A stretch of 17,744 nucleotides of DNA from Phascolarctobacterium sp. (GTDB lineage: Bacteria > Bacillota > Negativicutes > Acidaminococcales > Acidaminococcaceae): NCBI GenBank assembly GCA_020024105.1, contig JAHHUH010000031.1, positions 1 through 17,744 on the forward strand. The letters run 5' to 3'. Made by a program: the position numbers and the translations under genes. This document shows positions 6,409 to 12,724 of this stretch, one piece after another; the first letter of the stretch is position 1; each line of letters starts with the position of its first letter. The notes below the pieces were generated by a model. It searched no databases, had not been told where the DNA came from, and saw only the letters and a program-made list of their open reading frames with translations.

Positions 6409-7878
6409 TCATTCTACCTCCCAATCTAAAACGTTCAAATGTAAAATATCCGGGTCCTCAGGACCGGTCATGGAGCAGCCCTTCTTTTTGGCATACTCGA
6501 TATAATCTAAAATAGCACGGGAAATACGTTCACCCGGAGCCAGGATGGGAATACCGGGAGGATAGCACATAACAAATTCACTGCAGACGCGACCCTCGCT
6601 CTCCCGCAGTGGTAGGCTCTTTTTCTTAGCATAGAATGCCTCCTGGGGACTTACAACTACCTCAGGATCAATATATTCCTGATTTAAAAGTCCGGAGGGG
6701 TCCTTTTGGAAGCGACGACGTATTTCTGCCAAGGCGCTTACCAGACGCTCCAGCTCCTGATAACGGTCGCCAATGGACAGGTAAGCCAGAATATTACCGA
6801 TATCGCCAAATTCTATCTGAATATCATAATCATCACGGAGTAGGTCGTAAACCTCAATACCGGCCAGGCCGATTTCCCTGGTATGGACGCTCAGCTTGGT
6901 GGGGTCAAAATCGTAAACGGAATTGCCGTTAATTAATTCCTTACCAAAGGCATAGTAGCCACCAATCTCATTAATTTCCTCGCGGGCATATTCAGCCATA
7001 TCCACTACCTTGGCAAAGACCTCCTTCCCCCGAAGGGCTAGGTTACGACGGCTGATATCCAGGCTGGACATCAAAAGATAGCTGCCGGAGGTGGTCTGGG
7101 TCAAATTGATGATTTGGCGGACATAGCCGGCATTCATATTTTCACCACAGAGCAGCAGGCTGGACTGGGTCAGGCTGCCACCACTCTTATGCATGGAAAC
7201 AGCAGCCATGTCGGCACCGGCGGCCATGGCGGATACGGGCATGCCCTGACCAAAATAAAAATGGGTACCATGGGCCTCATCTGCCAGACAGTACATCCCT
7301 GCCTCATGGGCCATACGCACGATGGCGCGCAGGTCGGAGCAGATACCATAGTAGGTAGGATTATTAACTAAAATAGCTACTGCATCGGGATTTTTCTGGA
7401 TAGCTCTAGCCACCTGCTCTCTTTGCATACCGAGGGAAATACCCAATTGGTGGTCTACCTCGGGATTAACATAGACGGGAATAGCACCACAGAGTACCAG
7501 GGCGTTGATTACGCTGCGATGGACATTGCGGGGCAGGATAATCTTATCGCCACGCTTGCAGGTGGAAAGCACCATGGTCTGGACGGAGCTGGTGGTACCG
7601 CCCACCATAAGGAAGGCTTCGGCCGCCCCAAAGGCATCCGCTGCCAGGCACTCTGCTTCACGAATTACAGAAATAGGATGACAGAGGTTATCCAGAGGCT
7701 TCATGCTATTGACATCAACCTCCACGCACTGCTGTCCTAAAAAGTCGGTTAATTCTGGATTACCACGTCCATGCTTATGACCAGGTACATCGAAGGGTAC
7801 CACACGCATATGTCTAAATTTTTCCAATGCCTCATAGATGGGGGCTCTCTCCTGATTTAAAACTTCTTCCTTTTCCAT
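6409..7878 (-). CDS. speA: Arginine decarboxylase, Orn/Lys/Arg decarboxylase family (SpeA, Bacillus type)
   Basis: PLP-dependent, fold-I decarboxylase, expected to convert arginine to agmatine and so feed the rest of the operon. The 489 residues match Bacillus SpeA in length and along most of the chain. Features: PGHKHG (32-37) near the N-terminus, DEAHG (200-204), PLP lysine Lys231 in MHKSGGSLTQSS, and the conserved CYPPGIPILAPGE in the C-terminal domain. Lysine or ornithine decarboxylases share this fold, but the downstream agmatinase-type gene favours arginine. The ATG follows GAGGTG (7888-7883). It is the first gene of the operon, preceded by a long leader with a terminator hairpin ending about ten bases before the ribosome-binding site, so expression is probably controlled by transcription attenuation. 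Confidence 0.9.
   Translation of the reverse strand: MEKEEVLNQERAPIYEALEKFRHMRVVPFDVPGHKHGRGNPELTDFLGQQCVEVDVNSMKPLDNLCHPISVIREAECLAADAFGAAEAFLMVGGTTSSVQTMVLSTCKRGDKIILPRNVHRSVINALVLCGAIPVYVNPEVDHQLGISLGMQREQVARAIQKNPDAVAILVNNPTYYGICSDLRAIVRMAHEAGMYCLADEAHGTHFYFGQGMPVSAMAAGADMAAVSMHKSGGSLTQSSLLLCGENMNAGYVRQIINLTQTTSGSYLLMSSLDISRRNLALRGKEVFAKVVDMAEYAREEINEIGGYYAFGKELINGNSVYDFDPTKLSVHTREIGLAGIEVYDLLRDDYDIQIEFGDIGNILAYLSIGDRYQELERLVSALAEIRRRFQKDPSGLLNQEYIDPEVVVSPQEAFYAKKKSLPLRESEGRVCSEFVMCYPPGIPILAPGERISRAILDYIEYAKKKGCSMTGPEDPDILHLNVLDWEVE
6416..6421 (-). promoter_or_regulatory. Ribosome-binding site deciding the TTG start of speE
   Basis: GGAGGT on the - strand, inside the last codons of speA and seven bases before TTG 6408. 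An out-of-frame ATG (6412-6410) lies between them and would end after four codons. Confidence 0.75.
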
Positions 7879-7890
7879 ACTTCACCTCAC

Positions 7891-7928
7891 AAAAATATAA
7901 AAACGCAGGCTGCATCACAACCTGCGTT
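7891..7928 (-). terminator. Attenuator-type terminator just before speA
   Basis: On the - strand AACGCAGGTTG (7928-7918) pairs with CAGCCTGCGTT (7912-7902): 11 bp with one G-U, a five-base loop, followed by TTTTATATTTTT. This is a strong intrinsic terminator, yet it lies between the only good promoter and the speA start, a few bases from the ribosome-binding site. No gene needs terminating here, which marks it as a regulatory attenuator. Confidence 0.8.
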
Positions 7929-8002
7929 AACAATCAATATTTAAACTCTCTAGTAAGTTTTTCTTTTCACCCAAACACAGTTACATGCGATTTGAATAAA
8001 AC

Positions 8003-8257
8003 AAAAAATCACCAGTAAAGGTTCACAGAGTCTATATAGCAACATTACTTTTACTACTCTTTATTGACCGTTTCACAAGTATGCGTCCGACGCATTGTGG
8101 TTATAAAGTAACCAACTTATAAAATTTGAGCTTCTAACTCAATCAACAAATCTGCAAGCCGCAAGATTCGGCAAGGGACCTCTAGCACAATGCTATAACC
8201 TACATCAGAGGCGTCCGTAAAACTACTGTCATATGACTCTATGCAAAGACATATTTC
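8003..8257 (-). ncRNA. Predicted structured leader RNA of the polyamine operon, family not recognised
   Basis: Reading the - strand from the expected start near 8257, a long closing helix is possible. CATAGAGTC (8243-8235) pairs with GACTCTGTG (8032-8024). It continues through ATATGACAGTA (8234-8224) with TGTTGCTATAT (8044-8034, one mismatch) and TTTTAC (8222-8217) with GTAAAA (8054-8049). Inside are five local hairpins: TAGCA/TGCTA (8195-8183) inside GGAC-CTC/GAGGTCC, GCCG/CGGC (8172-8158), TTGAG/CTCAA (8142-8126), TGGTTA/TAACCA (8114-8098) and ATGCGT/ACGCAT (8095-8081). A TTTTTTGTTTT run ends the segment (8008-7998), so short stand-alone transcripts may also form. I see no T-box, lysine, SAM, cobalamin or c-di-GMP riboswitch hallmark, nor those of tmRNA, RNase P or SRP RNA. 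A 6S-like rod fold cannot be excluded. The folding was done by eye. Confidence 0.55.
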
Positions 8258-8263
8258 TATTTA

Positions 8264-8292
8264 ATTATATAAGATATAAGTTTAACTGTCAA
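8264..8292 (-). promoter_or_regulatory. Perfect consensus sigma-70/SigA promoter of the polyamine leader
   Basis: On the - strand TTGACA (8292-8287), exactly 17 bases, then TATAAT (8269-8264). Both hexamers are perfect. The expected start is near 8257, about 380 bases before speA. Such a strong promoter without an adjacent gene fits a stable RNA or a leader regulated after initiation. Confidence 0.88.
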
Positions 8293-8418
8293 GAAAGTTA
8301 CGATTATCACTCCGTGCTCCACTGTCTTCCACCCTACCTGTTTAAATGCTTGCCTCTCCCCCGGGCTCAAAATGGAAAATGCCTAAGCAGCTTCCTGGAC
8401 AAGGATTTTTACAGCTAT

Positions 8419-8450
8419 AAAAAAACTGCCCTACCTCAGGTAGAGCAGTT
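8419..8450 (-). terminator. Intrinsic terminator after secF
   Basis: On the - strand AACTGC-T-CTACC (8450-8439) pairs with GGTAG-G-GCAGTT (8435-8424) around a three-base loop, with a U-G pair in the middle, followed by a T run. It lies 35 bases after the secF stop and ends the long ruv-to-sec gene block. Confidence 0.88.
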
Positions 8451-8484
8451 AATTTTACCTATGTACTTCAGGTCAGCGGCGGTA

Positions 8485-9360
8485 TTATTCGCCAGCCTTT
8501 TTACCACGCAGGAAGAGCCACATGGGTCCTGCCAGGAAAATGGAAGTATACGCACCACTGGAGAAGCCTACCAGCATTGCAAAGGAGAAGTTACGAATTG
8601 TTTCGCCACCCCATAAGAAAATGGAAACAACGGCAAACAGAGAGGTACCTACAGTGTAGCAGCTACGGGTCATGGTGGACCAGATGCAGCCGTCAATCAT
8701 ATCGGACAGGCTTTCACTACGGCGATGAACCTTTAAGCCCTCACGAATACGGTCGAAAATTACAATGGTACCATTAATGGAATAACCAACAACGGTCAGC
8801 AGAGCTGCAACGAAGGAAGAATCCATCTCCACGTGCAGCAGGGAGAAATAGCTCAGGGTTACGCTGACGTCAATAATCAGGGCGATAATCGCCGCAATAG
8901 CAAAACGGAATTCAAAACGCATGGTGATGTAGATAATCATCAAAATCCAGGACAGTACAATTGCCATGACAGCCTGCTGAATCAGCTCGCCACCAATGGT
9001 TGCACCAACCTGCTCCACTCGTTGGATCTGGTATTCACCCAGCTCCTGCTTCATATCTGCCATAACAGCACGGCGGACGTCCTCTTCGATAACGCCGGTA
9101 CGGATTAAAACGCCACTGGCACGGTCAGAGCCCTCTACGCTTTCCAGCTGGATAATACTATTGCCCAGCTTATGCTCCTTCAATACGTCACGAACCTCGG
9201 AAACGGTAACAGGATTCTTAAAATTCAGGTCCATGATGCTACCACCGGTGAAGTCAATGCCCATATTAAAACCCTTGATAACCATGGAGCTGAAGCCCAC
9301 AATCAGGAACAGAATAGTAATGGTAAAGAAAATCTTATAGTTTCTAACAATAGAGAACAT
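8485..9360 (-). CDS. secF: SecF, protein translocase subunit
   Basis: Inner-membrane SecDF subunit that uses the proton gradient to complete protein export through SecYEG. The 291 residues give one N-terminal membrane helix (about 9-27), a periplasmic domain, and five helices from about 130 on. FNMGIDFTGGS (31-41) and VVGYSIN...FDRIRE (190-207) are diagnostic. The conserved aspartate after GYSIN is replaced by Gly197 (codon GGT at 8772-8770); it matches Asp637 of Thermus SecDF, implicated in proton transport. The partner arginine is kept as Arg232. The ATG overlaps the secD stop (TAATG) and has AGGAGGTG about nine bases upstream. The gene ends in a terminator. Confidence 0.93.
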   Translation of the reverse strand: MFSIVRNYKIFFTITILFLIVGFSSMVIKGFNMGIDFTGGSIMDLNFKNPVTVSEVRDVLKEHKLGNSIIQLESVEGSDRASGVLIRTGVIEEDVRRAVMADMKQELGEYQIQRVEQVGATIGGELIQQAVMAIVLSWILMIIYITMRFEFRFAIAAIIALIIDVSVTLSYFSLLHVEMDSSFVAALLTVVGYSINGTIVIFDRIREGLKVHRRSESLSDMIDGCIWSTMTRSCYTVGTSLFAVVSIFLWGGETIRNFSFAMLVGFSSGAYTSIFLAGPMWLFLRGKKAGE

Positions 9361-10604
9361 TATTTTTGCACCTCCTTGGTAGTATTAAACTTGGAAGTGC
9401 TAGTACCGTACATAATCGGATTTTCAGTCAGCTTACTATAAATTAAGAAGCGGAGCAGATACTTGGTAACGGTTACGGCGGTGAACATACTCAAAACAAC
9501 ACCCAAGGCCAGGGTAACAGCAAAGCCTCTAATGGGGCCGGTACCCAGATAAAACAAAACAGCAGCGGCCATCAAGGTAGTGATATTGGAGTCAAAAATA
9601 GTGATGATGGCACGGCCGAAGCCTGCATCCATAGCGCTACGAAGGGTCTTGCCATGTCTGATTTCTTCTTTGAAGCGTTCAAAAATCAAAACGTTAGCGT
9701 CAACGGCCATGCCGACGGACAGGATGATACCCGCAATACCGGGCAGAGTCAGAACTGCGCCCAGATAACGCATTACTAGGAGCAGGAGCATAACATACAG
9801 CAGCAGGGCTACGTCAGCAACAACGCCTGCCAGGCGATAGAACAGCAGCATGAATACGAAAACACCTGCAACGCCGATGCCAAAAGCCTTCATGCTGGCT
9901 TCCTTGGAATCCTGACCCAAGGTAGGACCAACGGTACGGTTTTCCAAAACTTCAATTTTAACCGGCAGAGAACCACTGCGGAGCAGGATTGCCAGATGCT
10001 CTGCTTCCTCTACGGAATGAGAGCCAGAAATCTGGGCATGGCCACCGGTAATTGCTTCCTGAACTACAGGAGCAGTCAGGACATCACCATCCAGGACGAT
10101 GGCAATTTGTCTACCGATATTACGAGCGGTAAGGTTGGCAAATTTCTTGCCGCCCTCCTCGTTAAACTCCAGGGCTACGACAGCTTGGCCACCGTTAATA
10201 ATCTGAGCACGTGCGTCCTTCAAATCACTGCCGGTCAGCACGGTATTACCGTCCATATCCTTAAAGTTCAGCATTGCGGTACGACCCAGCATAGCAATGG
10301 CCTTTTCCGGGTCCTTAACACCGGGCAGTTCCACGATGATACGGTCCTTACCCTGTCTTTGGATAACGGGCTCGGTCAAGCCCAATTCATTTACACGACG
10401 TTCAATAATCTTCACACTGCGGTTAACGGCGTCATCATCAACCTTCAGCTCCGGGGTATCCACTGCCTGCAAAACAACGTGGGTACCACCCTGCAAGTCC
10501 AAGCCCTGCTTAATAGAGTTAGACAACGGCTGGATATAAACACAGAAACCACCGATAATCGCCAGAGCGATTATGATGAATTTTCCTAATTCATTCCATC
10601 TCAA
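9360..10604 (-). CDS. secD: SecD, protein translocase subunit
   Basis: Larger SecDF subunit, separate from SecF here rather than fused as in Bacillus. The 414 residues show a first helix (about 8-25), the periplasmic P1 region opening with GLDLQGGTHVVLQ (34-46), and five helices from about 240. The conserved proton-pathway aspartate is intact as Asp302 in GMAVDANVLIFERFKEE. P1 is short, as common in Firmicutes. No ATG is available near the N-terminus; TTG 10604 is supported by GGGGGA (10616-10611) six bases upstream, inside the end of the cyclo-ligase gene. The stop overlaps the secF start by one base. Confidence 0.93.
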   Translation of the reverse strand: MRWNELGKFIIIALAIIGGFCVYIQPLSNSIKQGLDLQGGTHVVLQAVDTPELKVDDDAVNRSVKIIERRVNELGLTEPVIQRQGKDRIIVELPGVKDPEKAIAMLGRTAMLNFKDMDGNTVLTGSDLKDARAQIINGGQAVVALEFNEEGGKKFANLTARNIGRQIAIVLDGDVLTAPVVQEAITGGHAQISGSHSVEEAEHLAILLRSGSLPVKIEVLENRTVGPTLGQDSKEASMKAFGIGVAGVFVFMLLFYRLAGVVADVALLLYVMLLLLVMRYLGAVLTLPGIAGIILSVGMAVDANVLIFERFKEEIRHGKTLRSAMDAGFGRAIITIFDSNITTLMAAAVLFYLGTGPIRGFAVTLALGVVLSMFTAVTVTKYLLRFLIYSKLTENPIMYGTSTSKFNTTKEVQK

Positions 10605-10606
10605 AA

Positions 10607-11194
10607 CTATTCCCCCTTATTAATATTATGTTGCCAGCTTATATTTATAATACCGCTTTCAGTTACCAGCTGCGGTACTGGAACATCATAGGCATCTTGG
10701 GGCAAGCTTGCTTGTAATAATTGATCATAGGCAATTCCCAGCCAGGCAGCCTGTTTTGTATGAGGCAAGAAGCGGTCATAATAGCCTGCTCCCATGCCCA
10801 TCCGTCCTCCCTGACGGTCAAAGGCCAGGCCCGGTATCAGAACTAGGTCCAGTTCTTCAGGGCTGATGGTCTCCACTGGGGGAGCTACACTGCGGATACC
10901 ATACTGGTCCAGGACCAGCTGCTCCAGCTTATACAGGCGTACCGGTCTCATTTCTGTGGCAGAAATTATCTGGGGAACATACACCTGCTTACCCTCGTTC
11001 AGCGCCACCTGGAGAACTGCATCAATATTCAGCTCGCGACTAAAAGCCAAATAGCCCATGATACGCTGAGCCTTTCGGTAAGCGTCACAGGCTAAGATAT
11101 GCTGTACTACCCGGGTACTGCTCTGCGCCACCTGCGCTGTCGTCAGTTCCCGCCGACGTCTTTTCAGTACCCTACGTAGATCTTCCTTATTCAT
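10607..11194 (-). CDS. 5-formyltetrahydrofolate cyclo-ligase
   Basis: Cytoplasmic enzyme that converts 5-formyltetrahydrofolate to 5,10-methenyltetrahydrofolate with ATP. The 195-residue reading has the basic N-terminus typical of the family (MNKEDLRRVLKRRRREL) and the signature region with PGLAFDRQGGRMG and GAGYYDRF (about 121-142). An upstream in-frame GTG at 11242 would add 16 residues lying within yajC; I prefer ATG 11194 because the N-terminus then matches the family. It overlaps the yajC end by eight bases and lacks a strong Shine-Dalgarno. The gene sits between yajC and secD, splitting the usual yajC-secDF neighbours. Symbols vary between organisms (fau, ygfA, yqgN), so none is given. 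Confidence 0.9.
   Translation of the reverse strand: MNKEDLRRVLKRRRRELTTAQVAQSSTRVVQHILACDAYRKAQRIMGYLAFSRELNIDAVLQVALNEGKQVYVPQIISATEMRPVRLYKLEQLVLDQYGIRSVAPPVETISPEELDLVLIPGLAFDRQGGRMGMGAGYYDRFLPHTKQAAWLGIAYDQLLQASLPQDAYDVPVPQLVTESGIINISWQHNINKGE
10611..10616 (-). promoter_or_regulatory. Ribosome-binding site deciding the TTG start of secD
   Basis: AAGGGGGA on the - strand ends at 10611, six bases before TTG 10604. It overlaps the 3' end region after the cyclo-ligase, whose stop is at 10609-10607, so translation is likely coupled. Confidence 0.65.
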
Positions 11195-11501
11195 TATCAC
11201 ATTGGCATTTGGAATCCTGACAAGAAGAATCCTGCACGCCACTAACAGCAGTACGTAAGAATTTCATTTCTACGTTTTCTGCAACCTTCAAGGTAACAGT
11301 CTTTTCAGAAAGACAGGTAATTACACCGCAGATACCGCCAATGGTATATACAGCATCTCCCCGCTTTAAGGAATTAAGCATATTATCTCTTCTCTGCTGT
11401 TCCTTTTTTTGGGGCTTCCACAGCATGAAGTAAAAAATGCCACCCATAAGGAAAAACGGCAGTAAAGACTGTAGCATAGCCATAGTTTCACCACTAAGCA
11501 C
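11187..11501 (-). CDS. yajC: YajC, Sec translocon accessory protein
   Basis: Small single-span membrane protein associated with SecDF. From GTG 11501 it has 104 residues, the usual size: one membrane helix (about 9-28) followed by PQKKEQQRRDNML and a KRGDAVYTIGGICGVI domain. The GTG is chosen because GGAGGT (11514-11509) lies seven bases upstream. Longer in-frame starts (ATG 11516, or upstream to 11663) would put that Shine-Dalgarno inside the gene or extend into tgt. The C-terminus is unusual in carrying three cysteines (SSCQDSKCQC). The gap to tgt is about 94 bases; I see no clear separate promoter there. Confidence 0.85.
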   Translation of the reverse strand: MLSGETMAMLQSLLPFFLMGGIFYFMLWKPQKKEQQRRDNMLNSLKRGDAVYTIGGICGVITCLSEKTVTLKVAENVEMKFLRTAVSGVQDSSCQDSKCQCDNE

Positions 11502-11508
11502 TTTTCGC

Positions 11509-11514
11509 ACCTCC
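11509..11514 (-). promoter_or_regulatory. Ribosome-binding site deciding the GTG start of yajC
   Basis: GGAGGT on the - strand, seven bases before GTG 11501. An ATG overlaps this site (11516-11514) but has no Shine-Dalgarno itself. Confidence 0.7.
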
Positions 11515-11595
11515 ATTTCAGAATTTTGCGTAGAATATGATATACGCATTACATCTAATTGGTTTATATTCTCCATAAAAGTGAAAAATCCTGTT

Positions 11596-12714
11596 TTATC
11601 CCTGATAATTTTGTAAAAATCTTTCACGAAATTCCGGGAAAGTATCGTTAGCAATGGCCTCACGAATCTGACGGGTAAAGTTCAATAGGAAATACAAATT
11701 ATGGATGGTCAACAGCCGCAGGGCAAAGACCTCCTCCGCCTTGAACAGATGACGGATATAGGCACGGCTGAAATTACGGCAGGCATAGCAGTGGCAGCCC
11801 TCCTCGATGGGACGGAAATCCTCAGCATAGGTTGCATTACGTACTACCAGGCGCCCCGTATGGGTCATGGCAGTACCATTTCTGGCAACGCGGGTCGGGA
11901 AAACGCAGTCCATCATATCCACACCTAAATTAACGGCCTCCACAATGCAATCCGCAGTACCAACGCCCATCAGGTAACGGGCCTTGTCCTTGGGCATATG
12001 CTCAGTGGTCTGGGCCAGGATATCGTACATCATGGGTTTGGGCTCGCCAACGCTGAGACCACCGATGCCATAGCCGGCAAAATCCATTTTCGTCAGCTGT
12101 TCCACACTCATTTTGCGCAGCTCCGGATACATGCCACCCTGGACGATACCAAAAAGGGACTGGTCCTCACGTGTATGTGCCTCCAGACAGCGCTTAGCCC
12201 AGCGGGTCGTGCGCTCGGTGGATTTTTTAGTATATTCATAGGTGGAGGGATAGGGTATGCATTCGTCAAAGGCCATGGCAATATCTGCACCCAGGTCCTC
12301 CTGGATATGGGTTGCTATTTCCGGAGAAAGGAATTTTTTACTGCCATCAATATGGGAGCGGAACATAACGCCCTCTTCCGTAATCTTGCGCATTTCGCCA
12401 AGGCTGAACACCTGGAAGCCACCGCTATCGGTAAGCATACCACGCTTGTAGTTCATAAATTTATGCAGACCACCTGCCTTCTTGACCAGAGCCTCACCGG
12501 GACGCAGGAAAAGATGGTAGGTATTAGCCAGAATTACCTGGCTGCCCATCTCATACAGCTCCTCGGGGGACAGGGTTTTGACAGTGGCCTGGGTACCTAC
12601 CGGCATAAACATGGGGGTATCAAAGGTGCCATGGGGAGTATGCAATTTACCCAGACGGGCGCCGGTACGGCTGCATTCCTTGACTAATTCGTATGTAACA
12701 GCATGTTGGGTCAT
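11596..12714 (-). CDS. tgt: tRNA-guanine transglycosylase (Tgt)
   Basis: Exchanges guanine 34 for preQ1 in tRNAs with GUN anticodons, the entry step of queuosine into tRNA. The 372-residue protein carries the catalytic aspartate Asp96 in LTDSGGFQ, GIVQGG (189-194), the nucleophile Asp269 in GVDMMDCVFPTR, and the zinc site Cys307, Cys309, Cys312 and His338. The start is ATG 12714, five bases after AGGAGG (12725-12720); an upstream in-frame codon at 12783 would overlap queA by about 60 bases. The queA stop lies within this Shine-Dalgarno, ten bases before the ATG. Together with queA and queH this makes a queuosine gene group. Confidence 0.95.
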   Translation of the reverse strand: MTQHAVTYELVKECSRTGARLGKLHTPHGTFDTPMFMPVGTQATVKTLSPEELYEMGSQVILANTYHLFLRPGEALVKKAGGLHKFMNYKRGMLTDSGGFQVFSLGEMRKITEEGVMFRSHIDGSKKFLSPEIATHIQEDLGADIAMAFDECIPYPSTYEYTKKSTERTTRWAKRCLEAHTREDQSLFGIVQGGMYPELRKMSVEQLTKMDFAGYGIGGLSVGEPKPMMYDILAQTTEHMPKDKARYLMGVGTADCIVEAVNLGVDMMDCVFPTRVARNGTAMTHTGRLVVRNATYAEDFRPIEEGCHCYACRNFSRAYIRHLFKAEEVFALRLLTIHNLYFLLNFTRQIREAIANDTFPEFRERFLQNYQG

Positions 12715-12724
12715 AGGAACCTCC

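Larger units (their letters stand above)
7879..8484. other. 606-bp intergenic region between speA and secF
   Basis: No protein gene is supported on either strand. From right to left it holds the secF terminator (8419-8450), about 125 bases without a recognisable signal (8293-8418), a consensus promoter (8264-8292), a structured RNA segment (8003-8257), an AT-rich linker with no convincing second promoter (7929-8002), and the attenuator (7891-7928). Open frames on the + strand cross these signals and lack ribosome-binding sites. Confidence 0.7.

Noticed and set aside
7827..8018. 63-residue open frame on the + strand over the attenuator
   Set aside because: It overlaps the start of speA and the terminator hairpin, with no ribosome-binding site.
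8236..8253. Short leader peptide frame starting ATG TCT TTG CAT in the speA leader
   Set aside because: Seven codons, no Shine-Dalgarno, and no run of arginine codons (one AGA only) that would support ribosome-mediated attenuation.
7879..8292. T-box, lysine riboswitch, tmRNA, RNase P or SRP RNA in the speA leader
   Set aside because: I looked for the T-box GGGTGG-ACCGCG signature, the L-box AGAGGTGCG start, the tmRNA and RNase P conserved blocks and the SRP tetraloop region; none is present. Short resemblances (GCCGAA, GGTCCC) are too weak. A 6S RNA stays possible because of the long closing stem, but the segment seems too long and no clear central-bubble match was found.
8233..8616. 127-residue open frame on the + strand
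   Set aside because: It crosses a consensus promoter, the secF terminator and the secF coding end, has no Shine-Dalgarno, and shows no family resemblance.
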